Translations under genes and position numbers: made by a program | Notes under the pieces: generated by a model | The model's input: the letters and a program-made list of their open reading frames with translations, nothing else | Databases searched by the model: none | What the model was told of the DNA's origin: nothing | Assembly: GCF_001758195.1 (NCBI RefSeq) | Contig: NZ_MASR01000001.1 | Coordinates: forward strand, 124,001-188,000 | DNA length: 64,000 nt | Reading direction: 5' to 3' | Origin: Pseudohongiella acticola | GTDB taxonomy: Bacteria > Pseudomonadota > Gammaproteobacteria > Pseudomonadales > Pseudohongiellaceae | Part shown: one piece after another, positions 1 through 9,020 of the stretch | Numbering within the stretch: position 1 is the stretch's first letter | Layout: each line of letters begins with the position of its first letter

Positions 1-1
1 G

Positions 2-880
2 GTACTGACCTCCAATACGTCCACGATCTCGATCAGTCTGCTGGCGCAGGCACTGGCGCGGCCAGAAAATTTCTGTGGCATGCACTTTTTTAACCCTGTG
101 CCGCTGATGCCGTTAGTGGAAGTCATACGCGGCGAAAAAACCGGTGACCTGGCGGTGGCACAGACAGTCGCTTATGCCCTGTCGCTGGGTAAATCGCCGA
201 TTGTGGTTAATGACTGCCCCGGGTTCCTGGTCAATCGAATCCTGTTTCCCTATTTTGGCGCGTTTTGTCAATTGCTTCATGATGGTGTTGATTTCCGCAT
301 TATCGACAAGGTCATGGAAAACTTCGGTTGGCCCATGGGGCCTGCCTATCTGCTGGATGTGGTGGGGATCGATACCGCATCACATTGTATGGCAGTGATG
401 GCGGAAGGTTTCCCCGATCGCATGACATATGATTTCACCACTGCCATTGATCATCTGTATGAGGCGGGCAGTTATGGTCAGAAAAATGGTAAAGGCTTCT
501 ATCAGTATGAGCAGAGCAGCAGCGGACGGCCGGTCAAAGTATTTGATGAGGCCATCCTGACCACGCTTAAGCCATTGCAGCGTGAGAATGCTGGCGCGGT
601 CAGTGAGCAGGCCATCTGTGAACGCATGATGGTTGCTCTGTGCCTGGAGGCGGTGCGTTGCCTTGAGGATGGCATTGTCAGCTCTGCTGCCGAAGTCGAC
701 ATGGGGCTGCTAATGGGGCTGGGTTATCCGCGCTTCCGTGGCGGTGCCTTGCGCTATATCGATAACATGGGCGTCGCAGCGTTCTGCGAGATGGCGGATC
801 AATATGCCGACCTGGGCCCGCTGTATCAACCGACCCCTGCGCTGCGCGAAATGGCGTCACAGAACAAAACGTTTTACTGA
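2..880 (+). CDS. fadB: FadB, fatty acid oxidation complex alpha subunit (3' part)
   Basis: The reading frame is open from the left edge, so only the C-terminal 292 or so residues are present. They cover the end of the NAD-binding fold and both 3-hydroxyacyl-CoA dehydrogenase C-terminal domains. The dehydrogenase motif G-M-H-F-F-N-P-V with its catalytic His, the following VEVIRG Glu and the [10 protein letters not shown] segment are visible. The end of the protein (EVDMGL..GLGYP.F.GGALR, then LGPLYQP and a terminal FY) resembles FadB rather than FadJ. FadB hydrates and dehydrogenates enoyl-CoA esters in aerobic beta-oxidation with the thiolase FadA, which is outside the window. The crotonase half lies upstream and cannot be checked. 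Confidence 0.93.
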   Translation, partial: VLTSNTSTISISLLAQALARPENFCGMHFFNPVPLMPLVEVIRGEKTGDLAVAQTVAYALSLGKSPIVVNDCPGFLVNRILFPYFGAFCQLLHDGVDFRIIDKVMENFGWPMGPAYLLDVVGIDTASHCMAVMAEGFPDRMTYDFTTAIDHLYEAGSYGQKNGKGFYQYEQSSSGRPVKVFDEAILTTLKPLQRENAGAVSEQAICERMMVALCLEAVRCLEDGIVSSAAEVDMGLLMGLGYPRFRGGALRYIDNMGVAAFCEMADQYADLGPLYQPTPALREMASQNKTFY

Positions 881-905
881 TTTTTTATTGCCTGGAGTTG
901 TTACG

Positions 906-1766
906 TTGTTAAGTCAAATAGAGCAAGAGCAAGTGGTGCAGGCGCGCACGGACGAACAGCGGCTGAATCGCAGTCGCAAAAATCTTCGCCGTGATGTGGG
1001 TCGGGCCATTGCCGATTTCAACATGATTGAGGACGGTGATCTGGTCATGGTTTGTCTGTCTGGTGGCAAGGACTCCTACACCATGCTCGATATTCTGTTG
1101 CACCTGCAGAAACATGCACCGATTCATTTTGACATAAAGGCCGTCAACCTCGACCAGAAGCAGCCTGATTTTCCCGAGCATGTGCTGCCAGAGTACCTGG
1201 ATAAGCTCGGTGTTGATTACCATATTCTGGAGCAGGACACGTTTTCGATTGTTAAGGAAAAAACGCCGGAAGGAAAAACCTTCTGCGGTTTGTGTTCACG
1301 TCTGCGACGAGGCAGTCTTTATACCTATGCGCGCCAGATAGGCGCCAACAAGATTGCTCTGGGGCACCACCGTGATGACATCGTGGAAACCCTGTTTCTG
1401 AATATGTTTTTTGGTGGCAAGCTTAAGGCCATGCCGCCCAAGCTGCTGAGTGATGACAAGCAGAATGTGGTGATCAGGCCGCTCGCGTACTGCAGCGAAA
1501 AGGAAGTGGCAAAATACGCCCGGTTGAGCGGGTTTCCAATTATTCCGTGTAATCTGTGCGGTACTCAGGACAACATGCAACGGCAGGAAATGAAAGCAAT
1601 GCTGCAGACCTGGGAGAAACAGTACCCGGGTCGCATTGATAATATTTTTCGCAGCATTGCTCACATTGAGCCGTCACAGTTGGCTGACACGCGCCTGTTT
1701 CCGTTTCGTGACCTGCGCCGCGATGACGACACCTTGCAGCGTATCAATGCTGTGAACGTGGCTTGA
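906..1766 (+). CDS. ttcA: TtcA, tRNA 2-thiocytidine(32) synthetase
   Basis: ATP-dependent enzyme that thiolates cytidine 32 of certain tRNAs using an iron-sulfur cluster. The PP-loop SGGKDS is at residues 52-57. The two Cys pairs expected to hold the [4Fe-4S] cluster are C127/C130 and C215/C218. The open frame extends upstream into fadB, but the family begins about here. I chose the TTG at 906 because a GGAG lies about 8 bases before it, giving 286 residues, close to the usual length. The next ATG in frame (1023) would delete the conserved N-terminal helix. It begins 25 bases after fadB and is probably transcribed in the same direction with yheU. Confidence 0.92.
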   Translation: MLSQIEQEQVVQARTDEQRLNRSRKNLRRDVGRAIADFNMIEDGDLVMVCLSGGKDSYTMLDILLHLQKHAPIHFDIKAVNLDQKQPDFPEHVLPEYLDKLGVDYHILEQDTFSIVKEKTPEGKTFCGLCSRLRRGSLYTYARQIGANKIALGHHRDDIVETLFLNMFFGGKLKAMPPKLLSDDKQNVVIRPLAYCSEKEVAKYARLSGFPIIPCNLCGTQDNMQRQEMKAMLQTWEKQYPGRIDNIFRSIAHIEPSQLADTRLFPFRDLRRDDDTLQRINAVNVA

Positions 1767-1785
1767 ACGAGTCGCTGAGGATTTC

Positions 1786-1992
1786 ATGGAAATACCCTGG
1801 CAGCGATTGTCGGATGACGTACTTGACAGTGTGATTGAAGAGTTTGTCAGCCGTGAAGGCACCGAGTACGGCGCCGAAGACTATACACTGGCAGAGAAGG
1901 TTGCGCAGGTGCGTCTGCAATTGCGACGCGGCGAGGCAGTGATTGATTTTGATCCGGATACCGAGACCTGCCACCTGATCGCACGCCCCTGA
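1786..1992 (+). CDS. yheU: YheU family protein (UPF0270)
   Basis: A 68-residue acidic protein of the YheU family. The characteristic N-terminus (M-E-I-P-W-Q-x-L) and the later ..FV.REGT.YG.....L..KV..V..QL..GEAV pattern are present over the full length. The family is widespread in Gammaproteobacteria; its function is unknown to me. The start is the only ATG with the conserved N-terminus, 20 bases after the ttcA stop, so it is probably in the same transcript. Confidence 0.88.
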   Translation: MEIPWQRLSDDVLDSVIEEFVSREGTEYGAEDYTLAEKVAQVRLQLRRGEAVIDFDPDTETCHLIARP

Positions 1993-2037
1993 GCATTTGT
2001 ATTGATCATCAATACTCCAGACCGGGGGCATTGAGTT

Positions 2038-2322
2038 ATGAATAATGTGAGTTTTATGAGTAACAACGATTCTGACAGCCACACGTTCGATAACACGCAT
2101 GCGGATATCAGCGTTGATGCCTGTGGCCTGTTTTGCCCCGAACCCGTCATGCTGCTGCACAATAAATTTCGTGATATGCAGGCCGGTGATACCTTGTTGA
2201 TGACGGCGACCGACCCTTCAACAACGCGAGACGTGCCAAAATTCTGCCTGTTTCTGGGCCACGATCTGGTTGCCAGGGACGAGCAGGATGGCGTTTATCG
2301 TTATCTGCTGCGCAAGAGCTGA
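2038..2322 (+). CDS. tusA: TusA-family sulfurtransferase
   Basis: Small sulfur carrier of the TusA/SirA family, which accepts persulfide on one Cys and passes it to tRNA thiolation or other sulfur pathways. The signature Cys-Pro-x-Pro is at residues 33-36 (C33), preceded by the usual D-A-C-G-L-x. Residues 24-94 form the two-layer alpha/beta domain. About 22 polar residues precede it; a second ATG at 2056 would remove six of them and is equally possible. Its place two genes after ttcA, another tRNA thiolation gene, fits a sulfur relay role, but no direct link between TusA and TtcA is implied. Confidence 0.85.
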   Translation: MNNVSFMSNNDSDSHTFDNTHADISVDACGLFCPEPVMLLHNKFRDMQAGDTLLMTATDPSTTRDVPKFCLFLGHDLVARDEQDGVYRYLLRKS

Positions 2323-2324
2323 CC

Positions 2325-3257
2325 TTGACGGCGCCGGTCTATCTGGTGGATGCGTCCATCTATATTTTTCAGGCGCATTTCTCGCCACACCAGCAGGTCT
2401 GGTCCCGACGGTCTGAGGATCGCAGTGCCTTTACCGGGTTTGCCCGCTTCCTGTTGCGCTTTCTACAGACCACAAAACCGGAAAAACTGGCGCTGGCATT
2501 TGATGAGAGCCTGTTCACCGGTTTTCGTCACCAGCTTTATGCCGACTACAAATCAAACCGGGTGCTGCCGGACGAAAATCTGGCGTTGCAACTGTCAGCC
2601 TGTGCCCGTTTATGCGGGGTATTGGGACTTGCTGCTTATGGCAGTCACCACTATGAAGCCGACGATATTATTGGCACCTTGAGCACCTGTGTCGCGCGGG
2701 AGCAAAACGCGCCCGTGGTCATCGTGACGCGCGACAAAGACCTGTCGCAATTACTGCAGCGTGACGAGGATTACCTGTGGGACTTTACCGGTGGGCTTCG
2801 CCGTTATCGCCAGGACATTTTTCAGCAGTACGGAATCTGGCCGGAACAGTTTCCGTGCTTTCTTGGTTTGACCGGCGACAGCATTGACTGCATCCCCGGT
2901 GTCCCGGGCATTGGCCCGGTGGCAGCACGGCATCTGTTGCAGCATTTTAATGATCTGGATGGTCTGTTTCCGCAACTTGACGCTGTGCCTGCACTGGGTT
3001 TTCGCGGTGCCAGACGCTGCCGTGATCTGTTGGCATTACATCAGGAGCAGGCGCTGCTGAGCCGGAAGCTCGCGACCATCGTCAGTTGCGATGATGCGTC
3101 TGAACGCTTTGTTGTCGCTGACAGTGATGCCTTGCGTGCAGGTAGCATTGACGGGTCAGCGTTTGCCGCGTTGCTGGATGAGATGGCACTGGCTGACGGC
3201 GACGTGCAGCGTCTGCAGACCATGCTGCATGCATTGTTGAAAAAGCAGGCCGCATAG
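2325..3257 (+). CDS. xni: Small 5'-3' exonuclease / flap endonuclease (Xni-like)
   Basis: Stand-alone nuclease of the same fold as the 5' nuclease domain of DNA polymerase I. Metal-binding acidic residues are at D9, D60, E111/D113/D114, D137/D139 and D185/D188. The helix-hairpin-helix DNA-binding segment (GDSIDCIPGVPGIGP) spans about 184-198. The start is TTG at 2325, two bases after the tusA-like stop; no ATG lies upstream. At 310 residues it is longer than E. coli Xni (about 251), mostly at the C-terminus. A role in Okazaki-fragment or flap processing is inferred from the family. Confidence 0.85.
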   Translation: MTAPVYLVDASIYIFQAHFSPHQQVWSRRSEDRSAFTGFARFLLRFLQTTKPEKLALAFDESLFTGFRHQLYADYKSNRVLPDENLALQLSACARLCGVLGLAAYGSHHYEADDIIGTLSTCVAREQNAPVVIVTRDKDLSQLLQRDEDYLWDFTGGLRRYRQDIFQQYGIWPEQFPCFLGLTGDSIDCIPGVPGIGPVAARHLLQHFNDLDGLFPQLDAVPALGFRGARRCRDLLALHQEQALLSRKLATIVSCDDASERFVVADSDALRAGSIDGSAFAALLDEMALADGDVQRLQTMLHALLKKQAA

Positions 3258-3294
3258 AACAGCAGGCCGTAGAAAATAGCAGGCTGCATGCAAA
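3244..3294 (+). repeat. Degenerate 17-bp tandem repeat, 3 copies
   Basis: Three imperfect copies with a 17-base period begin at 3244, 3261 and 3278, each starting AGCAGGC. The first copy holds the xni stop codon and the third ends just before the pdxB ribosome binding site. Confidence 0.6.
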
Positions 3295-3326
3295 AAACAG
3301 GTGGCCCTTATGACAAAGGAGGCTGC

Positions 3327-4499
3327 ATGAAAATTGTTGCCGATGAAAATATTCTGGCGCTGGACGGCTGGTTTGGCAAAAAGGTGACCCTGCAGTTAGT
3401 GCCGGGCCGTGAGATCAACGCTGACCACGTCAAAGATGCTGATGCCTTGCTGGTGCGCTCCATCACCCGGGTTAATGCTGCCTTGCTGGAAGGGTCGGCA
3501 GTGCAGTTTGTGGGCACGGCGACCAGTGGTACCGACCACCTTGATCTGGACTGGCTGGCACAACAGGGCATCAGTGTCGCCGATGCCGCCGGTGCCAACG
3601 CCAATGCCGTCGTTGAGTATGTGCTTGCGTCGCTGGCAACACTGATCAGGGACGACGCGTTTGATCCGTGGCAATGCCGTGTGGCTGTCATCGGGGTCGG
3701 TCATGTCGGTGGTGCGCTTATCCGGCGCCTGCAGGGTCTGGGTATCGACTGTGTGGCATGTGACCCGCTACAGCAGATTGTTGTCAATGTGGATTACGTA
3801 CCCCTGGACGAAGCGCTGCAGGCTGATGTGGTCTGCCTACATACGCCGCTGACCCATGATGGCAAGCATGCGACCTGGCACATGCTGGATAGGGAGCGTC
3901 TGTCAGCATTGCGACCGGAAACCGTGCTGATCAATGCCGGGCGCGGCGAAGTGATAGCCACTGATGCCTTGCTTGAGTTGCTGCAGCGAGTGCCCGAACA
4001 AAACGTGTTTCTGGATGTCTGGGAAAATGAACCGTCGCCGTCGTTGGCGCTGTTACGACAGGTCACCGCGGGTACGCCACATATCGCCGGTTACAGCGTG
4101 GAAGCAAAGCTGGCCGCCAGTCGTTGTGTGTTGACAGGTCTCTGTCGGCATTTCAACAAAAAGATACCGGCGGTGATGCCGCCTGTGAATTTACCGTTGA
4201 TCGTGCACGACGAGCGTTTCAGCATTGAACCACGCGTTGCAGGCGACGCTGGCAGGACTGACCAGCAACTGTTTGCCGACATGGTGCTGGCATCGTTTTC
4301 ACCGGCCCGAGTGTCGCAGCGCTTTACCGGTCTTTACCAGCGGGCCGCTGCTGATAATAATGGCGCCCAGGTATTCGACAGCTTGCGCCGTGAGCTGGCC
4401 GAACGTCGGGAGTTTTCCGCCTGTCATTTACATGCGGCCGCGTACAGTCCGCAATTGGCGGGATGGTTGCACGCGGCCGGCTTCGTCCTGCAGGCATGA
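3327..4499 (+). CDS. pdxB: PdxB, erythronate-4-phosphate dehydrogenase
   Basis: Second step of the DXP-dependent pyridoxal phosphate pathway: NAD-linked oxidation of 4-phosphoerythronate in the cytoplasm. The protein belongs to the D-isomer 2-hydroxyacid dehydrogenase family; the nucleotide-binding GVGHVGG is at residues 123-129 and the catalytic-loop INAGRGEVI is visible in the middle. A C-terminal dimerisation domain of about 100 residues distinguishes PdxB from its relatives. The ATG at 3327 is preceded by AAAGGAGG six bases upstream, which decides it over an in-frame ATG at 3288. Length 390, against about 380 in E. coli. Confidence 0.93.
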   Translation: MKIVADENILALDGWFGKKVTLQLVPGREINADHVKDADALLVRSITRVNAALLEGSAVQFVGTATSGTDHLDLDWLAQQGISVADAAGANANAVVEYVLASLATLIRDDAFDPWQCRVAVIGVGHVGGALIRRLQGLGIDCVACDPLQQIVVNVDYVPLDEALQADVVCLHTPLTHDGKHATWHMLDRERLSALRPETVLINAGRGEVIATDALLELLQRVPEQNVFLDVWENEPSPSLALLRQVTAGTPHIAGYSVEAKLAASRCVLTGLCRHFNKKIPAVMPPVNLPLIVHDERFSIEPRVAGDAGRTDQQLFADMVLASFSPARVSQRFTGLYQRAAADNNGAQVFDSLRRELAERREFSACHLHAAAYSPQLAGWLHAAGFVLQA

Positions 4500-4505
4500 C
4501 CGCGC

Positions 4506-5729
4506 TCAGAGTACGGACTGTGCCCACTTGCCAAGGAAGCGTTCCACTTTGCTGATGGCCTGCTGCAGCACGTCGGTGGAGGGCAGGAAAACAATACGCA
4601 AGTGCTGTGTGTCAGTAATGTTAAACGCGCTGCCCTGAACCAGCAGGATTTTTTCGCGCTCAAGCAGGTCCTGAATAAAACGTTGATCATCGGCGATGGG
4701 GTAGATGTCCGGATCAAGCCGGGGGAACATGTAGATGGCACCTTTGGGTTTGACACAACTGACGCCGGGAATCTGGCTCAGCATTTCCCAGGCGGTGTCG
4801 CGTTGCTCGCGCAGCCGGCCACCCGGCAAAATCAGTTCATTGATACTTTGATAGCCGCCCAGTGCTGTCTGCACGGCGAACTGGGCCGGCACATTGGCAC
4901 ACAGGCGCATATTGGACAGTATTTCCAGACCTTCGATGTAGTTGGTGGCTTTTTCCCGGGCGCCGCTAAGAATCATCCAGCCGGCACGGAACCCCGCCAG
5001 CCGATAGGATTTAGACAATCCATTGAAGGTCACTATAAACAGGTCGTCGCACAGGGAAGCAATCGGCGTGTGCACGGCGCCATCGTAGAGAATCTTGCTG
5101 TAGATCTCATCGGCAAATACAATCAGGTTGTGATTGCGGGCTACCCGAATAATGTCCAGCAGCAGTTCCGGGCTGTAGACCGAACCGGTTGGATTGTTGG
5201 GGTTGATGATGACAATGGCACGCGTTTTGGGCGTGATTTTGCTTTCAATATCGTTGATGTCAGGAAACCAGTCGGCCTGCTCATCACAGACATAATGGAT
5301 TGGGTTGCCGCCGCCGAGACTGACAGCGGCGGTCCACAGGGGGTAGTCGGGCGCCGGCACCAGTACTTCATCGCCATTGTTGAGCAACGCCTGCATGGCC
5401 ATGACAATCAGTTCACTGACGCCGTTGCCCAGATAAATATCATCAATATCGACGCCATCAATGCCAATTTGCTGGCACTCCTGCATAATGGCCTTACGCG
5501 CGGAAAACAGCCCCTTGGAGTCGCTGTAGCCCTGCGCATTGGGCAGGTTGCGAATCACGTCCTGGATGATTTCTTCAGGCGCTTCAAAACCGAATGCAGC
5601 GGGGTTGCCAATATTAAGCTTGAGAATGCGATTGCCTTCTTCTTCAAGACGTTTGGCTTCCTCCAGCACAGGGCCACGTATGTCGTAACAGACTTTTGCC
5701 AGTTTGTCCGACTGCCTGATTTTTTTCAT
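4506..5729 (-). CDS. alaA: AlaA-type alanine aminotransferase
   Basis: Class I/II PLP-dependent aminotransferase of the AlaA (YfbQ) group, which makes alanine from pyruvate and glutamate. The PLP lysine is K240 in NGLSKSYR; N178 in PNNPTG and D207 in FADEIY are the expected cofactor contacts. The opening (M-K-K-I-R-Q-S-D-K-L) and the length of 407 match AlaA closely. It converges with pdxB (6-base gap) and diverges from msrB (about 75 bases). A long open frame on the opposite strand of this gene is only its shadow. Confidence 0.92.
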   Translation of the reverse strand: MKKIRQSDKLAKVCYDIRGPVLEEAKRLEEEGNRILKLNIGNPAAFGFEAPEEIIQDVIRNLPNAQGYSDSKGLFSARKAIMQECQQIGIDGVDIDDIYLGNGVSELIVMAMQALLNNGDEVLVPAPDYPLWTAAVSLGGGNPIHYVCDEQADWFPDINDIESKITPKTRAIVIINPNNPTGSVYSPELLLDIIRVARNHNLIVFADEIYSKILYDGAVHTPIASLCDDLFIVTFNGLSKSYRLAGFRAGWMILSGAREKATNYIEGLEILSNMRLCANVPAQFAVQTALGGYQSINELILPGGRLREQRDTAWEMLSQIPGVSCVKPKGAIYMFPRLDPDIYPIADDQRFIQDLLEREKILLVQGSAFNITDTQHLRIVFLPSTDVLQQAISKVERFLGKWAQSVL

Positions 5730-5803
5730 AGTGCGAGTTCCGAGATGTGCGCGTTGGGGCGATATTGTAAACTGACGACAGAAAAATGATAGAGGAGAGG
5801 ACT

Positions 5804-6244
5804 GTGGTAGACGACAGTAAAAATCAATGCAGCGTGCCTTCGGGCAATACTCACAAGATCAGTGAAGAGGATCGTAACCGCTTGCGCGCGGAACTGGATC
5901 CGGAGACCTATCATATTGTCTGTGAAGCCGGCACCGAGCGGGCATTCAGCGGTAAATACTGGGACTGCAAGGTGCCTGGAATGTACCTGTGTGTTGTATG
6001 CAGGGAGCCGCTGTTTGATTCGGAGACCAAATATGATTCCGGGTCCGGCTGGCCCAGTTATTATCAACCAGTGGCCGACGATGCGGTCATCGAGGTCAAG
6101 GACACCAGTCACGGCATGGTGCGTACAGAAGTGGTGTGTGGCAATTGCGATGCCCATCTGGGGCATGTGTTTGAAGACGGGCCGCCCCCGACGGGCCTGC
6201 GTTACTGTATCAATTCAGCCTCTGTCGACCTGCTTGAGAGGTGA
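5804..6244 (+). CDS. msrB: MsrB, peptide-methionine (R)-S-oxide reductase
   Basis: Repairs the R epimer of methionine sulfoxide in oxidised proteins. From the GTG at 5804, zinc-binding Cys pairs are C63/C66 and C112/C115, the substrate-pocket GSGWPSYY is near 80-87, and the catalytic Cys is C135 in RYCINS. The GTG is preceded by GAGGAG at good spacing; an in-frame ATG at 5786 lacks a visible binding site and would add six residues. The stop overlaps the likely GTG start of the next gene, suggesting translational coupling. Confidence 0.93.
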   Translation: MVDDSKNQCSVPSGNTHKISEEDRNRLRAELDPETYHIVCEAGTERAFSGKYWDCKVPGMYLCVVCREPLFDSETKYDSGSGWPSYYQPVADDAVIEVKDTSHGMVRTEVVCGNCDAHLGHVFEDGPPPTGLRYCINSASVDLLER

Positions 6245-7086
6245 ATGATGCCAGCGTTACAGCTGGGATGAATCCGGCCCTGACGCGGCGCGCGCGAATG
6301 GCTGCATTGGGACTCCTGTGTCTGGCCAGTGCCAACAATGCGATCGCGCAGAACCCTCCTGCGTCAGCGCCCGCGACAACAGCACATACCAGCGCACTGG
6401 GGTTTTATTACAGTCGTGGCAGTTACGGTGAAAGCCGTGACACCCGTATCCGTTATATGCCGGTATCACATGAAATTGCCAGGGGTAGCTGGCGTTACAA
6501 GGCAACGGTGCCGGTGCTGGAAATTACCGGGCCGGCCAATGTGCTGGTCAATGTGGGCAGTGTCGGTGGGGTTGCAGACGAGCGCTCCGGGCAGGTGTCT
6601 GCGGGCGGGGCAGGTGATGTCAGCTTCAACCTGACCTATGAAGTGCCGGCATGGTCTGCCAATGCACCGTTCATTGACATCAGCGCTGAGCTCAAGCTGC
6701 CGACAGCCGACGCGCAGCGCAGCCTGGGGACCGGGCGCATGGATGCCGGGGTACAGGTCGACCTGTACCAGCTTGCAGGTCCGGTGACGCTGTTTGCCAC
6801 AGCCGGCTTTCGATATCGGCGGCAATCACCTTTTTATCCCGGTCTGCAGAATTCGGTGTATGCGTCACTGGGGGGCAGTGCAAACCTGACCGAAGTCCTG
6901 CAATACGGCCTGATTTACGATTTCCGTCAGGCAGCCTCGGTATTTACCGGTGAAACGCATGAGTTGCTGCCCTATTTGTCCTGGACCGTTTCGCCGGCGT
7001 GGAGTGTCATGTTGTACACCGTGACCGGCTTTACTGAAGACAGTGCCGATTTTGCCGCCGGCATGCAGCTGAGTCGGCGCTGGTAA
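6241..7086 (+). CDS. Predicted outer-membrane beta-barrel protein, unknown function
   Basis: A 281-residue exported protein. The N-terminus has an Arg-rich n-region, a hydrophobic stretch (A-A-L-G-L-L-C-L-A) and a likely signal peptidase site after A-I-A in NAIAQN. The rest alternates polar and aromatic/hydrophobic residues in short strands (for example [28 protein letters not shown]), typical of an outer-membrane barrel, and ends with arginine then tryptophan. I do not recognise the family; it is reminiscent of transporter-like or MetA-type barrel proteins. GTG 6241 overlaps the msrB stop; ATG 6268 is an alternative that gives a shorter, cleaner signal peptide. Confidence 0.7.
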   Translation: MNDASVTAGMNPALTRRARMAALGLLCLASANNAIAQNPPASAPATTAHTSALGFYYSRGSYGESRDTRIRYMPVSHEIARGSWRYKATVPVLEITGPANVLVNVGSVGGVADERSGQVSAGGAGDVSFNLTYEVPAWSANAPFIDISAELKLPTADAQRSLGTGRMDAGVQVDLYQLAGPVTLFATAGFRYRRQSPFYPGLQNSVYASLGGSANLTEVLQYGLIYDFRQAASVFTGETHELLPYLSWTVSPAWSVMLYTVTGFTEDSADFAAGMQLSRRW

Positions 7087-7159
7087 CGCGCCGGTCAGGG
7101 AAGGGAGCTACTTCGACACGTGCTACCCGGGCAGACTCAGGAGCTCCGGGTCCGTACGT

Positions 7160-8026
7160 TTAGATCTGCATCGGGCGCGGGCGTGGCGCGACGATGGACG
7201 CTCGGTCCACAGCCGGGCGCATGCGCTGGAAAGGTGGCAGTTCAGGGCGCTGAATGCGCTCCGGAATCAAGGACCGGTCGGAGTCAAAGTCGCTGTTCTC
7301 CGGCAACGGTTCATCCAGTTCAGCATCGTTATCAGCAATCTCTTCTGATTTAAGTTGCTGCAGAATAAAGAGTGAGTCGTCAGATTCACTGGCGGTGGCT
7401 GGTTCAGGCTCTACGTCAGGCGTAGTCTGTGCTGGCACTACAGGTTCCGCCACCTCCAGTCGAAAGCGTTCAATGTCATCCGTGCTCGTGGCTTCGGGTA
7501 TCTGAAGTTGAATCTCCAGAGCTGGCTGTTCCACCATGTCATTAGCGCTGGCATCTGCCATATCCAGCAGGCGCCGTGCGTGAGGTGGCAGTTCCTGGCT
7601 ATCGTCGTCCAGCATATCGAGAGACGGCGTGTCGTTCTGGAATGTCGGCGTCGCGGGCGTGCTGCGCTGCAGCTCGATCAGGGGACGCATGACTTCAGGA
7701 ATACGGGCAGTTTCAGTTTGCTGTTGCTGCAGGAAGGGTTCGATCAGGCTGTCCGCAGGACCCTCGCCAGGGCTGTTTTGCTGTTCGGTATCGGACTCGT
7801 TACTGCCCAGAAAGGGTGATGGACCGCCGGTGCCGCCAAAGCCGCTGTCTCCGTTCAGGCCGCCGGTGCGGCCGGTGCCGCCCATGCCACTGCCCTGATC
7901 GTCACCGCCGCCACTTCCGATCGTCCCGATGCTGCTGGTGGCGATGATAAAGCTGCACACAAACAGCACCAGAGCCATCAAAATGGCCAGCGGATAGCTG
8001 CGAAGTGCAAGTATGGCTTTAGGCAT
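7160..8026 (-). CDS. Membrane-anchored Gly-rich/acidic protein of unknown function
   Basis: A 288-residue protein when started at the ATG at 8026; a GTG 60 bases upstream is also open but lies inside the preceding gene. It has one hydrophobic segment at about residues 13-30. That is followed by a Gly/Ser-rich, collagen-like stretch with G-G-T-G repeats, and then a long low-complexity acidic and Pro/Gln-rich region with no recognisable domain. The end is basic (R-P-R-P-R-P-M-Q-I). The start overlaps the stop of the upstream DUF6502 gene by a few bases, so the two are almost certainly co-transcribed. Orientation in the membrane and function are unknown. Confidence 0.75.
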   Translation of the reverse strand: MPKAILALRSYPLAILMALVLFVCSFIIATSSIGTIGSGGGDDQGSGMGGTGRTGGLNGDSGFGGTGGPSPFLGSNESDTEQQNSPGEGPADSLIEPFLQQQQTETARIPEVMRPLIELQRSTPATPTFQNDTPSLDMLDDDSQELPPHARRLLDMADASANDMVEQPALEIQLQIPEATSTDDIERFRLEVAEPVVPAQTTPDVEPEPATASESDDSLFILQQLKSEEIADNDAELDEPLPENSDFDSDRSLIPERIQRPELPPFQRMRPAVDRASIVAPRPRPMQI

Positions 8027-8963
8027 TATCCTGATCCTGCTGCGTCTGGGCGCCGTCCTGGGTGTTTGCCTGCGTTTCGTGTCCACTATTGTAATGGAAT
8101 ATACCGAAATTCATACGAAAACGATTGGGGTTTATTGACGTTTTTGTCGAATTTGTGACGGCAGCCGCAGCAGACTCGTCCGCTCGCTGCAGCGCCAACG
8201 CTTCATTGTTGAGTGCGCGTAACGCCTGCATGCCCAATTCTTCCGCCATGTCATTCAATTTCAGGATTGAATTTTCGCTCAACCGGTCATAGTACACGCT
8301 GCGATCAAAGAACGCGGGCTTGTTGCCCAGCAGGTTATGCGTGCCCGCGCTGATATGGTCGTGCAGGTTTTTGCCAAAAAAGAACACCTTTTCATCAAAG
8401 CCCTGATCGGGTGTGAAAGCGCCGGTGTTGAGCACGACACGTCCCTGATCATCCTGATGTGCCACGCCGAGGTGTATCCATTCGTCGAGAATCACTCTGG
8501 GGCGGATATCCTGCCGGCAGACCATTTCCACCAGGTCGTCAAAACTCGCCAACTGGTCGTTTGCGTTACTGGACTGGGCTGAGCGTAGTGGCAGTGGCAA
8601 GGGTTCGCCGGCCTCGTTTTTGAACTGCGTCGAACCCAGCCAGTTGGCGATAAGCTGGGCGCCAACGGAGATATTGTTCGGCAGCGTGGCGGCGTCAATG
8701 TGTTCGTCGCGGAGACGTTTGACGTCCTTGCGGTGCACGCCTGTCAACAGGGTAATGCGGCTATCGGACTGCCGCTTGCCATCAACGGAAAACTCCTGAT
8801 CGGCGACATCCACATAAATAGACTTGAGCAGCGTGCTCAGAAAGGGGTAACTGACCTGAAATGACAATAGTAAACGCACCAGCGGGCGCAGGAGCTTGCG
8901 CAGCGCTGTGACCAGGGTGGCGGGGGGCTGCCCCGGAGTTTGGCTGACGTTATTGTCACTCAT
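8019..8963 (-). CDS. DUF6502 family protein, possible DNA-binding regulator
   Basis: A 314-residue protein. Residues about 17-90 carry the DUF6502 pattern: ALRKLLRPLVRLLLSF.VSY, then a YVDVA segment and GKRQSDSRITLLTGVHRKDV. The SRI.LLTG..RKDVKRL part looks like a helix-turn-helix recognition region, which is my reading and not an established function. The C-terminal half has no motif I recognise and ends with a Gln/Asn/Asp-rich tail. No Shine-Dalgarno is seen before the ATG at 8963, while a TATACT lies only 8 bases upstream, so the mRNA may be leaderless. Twin palindromes separate it from the divergent hydrolase gene. Confidence 0.82.
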   Translation of the reverse strand: MSDNNVSQTPGQPPATLVTALRKLLRPLVRLLLSFQVSYPFLSTLLKSIYVDVADQEFSVDGKRQSDSRITLLTGVHRKDVKRLRDEHIDAATLPNNISVGAQLIANWLGSTQFKNEAGEPLPLPLRSAQSSNANDQLASFDDLVEMVCRQDIRPRVILDEWIHLGVAHQDDQGRVVLNTGAFTPDQGFDEKVFFFGKNLHDHISAGTHNLLGNKPAFFDRSVYYDRLSENSILKLNDMAEELGMQALRALNNEALALQRADESAAAAVTNSTKTSINPNRFRMNFGIFHYNSGHETQANTQDGAQTQQDQDNA

Positions 8964-8984
8964 ATGTGAGCAGTATAACGACAG

Positions 8985-9001
8985 GTGGGAAATAATCCCA
9001 C
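8985..9001. promoter_or_regulatory. Palindromic operator 1 (17 bp)
   Basis: GTGGGA and TCCCAC arms flank a 5-base A/T spacer. The site covers the -35 position of a possible leftward promoter whose -10 (TATACT on the minus strand, 8977-8972) lies next to the DUF6502 start codon. It is a near copy of operator 2, with centres 41 bp apart, about four helical turns. Confidence 0.65.
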
Positions 9002-9020
9002 AAATAATTTGTTACATGTA

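Noticed and set aside
4602-5789. Long plus-strand ORF of 395 codons opposite alaA.
   Set aside because: Shadow of alaA on the other strand; alaA has full family motifs and start signals, while this frame has no recognisable domain.
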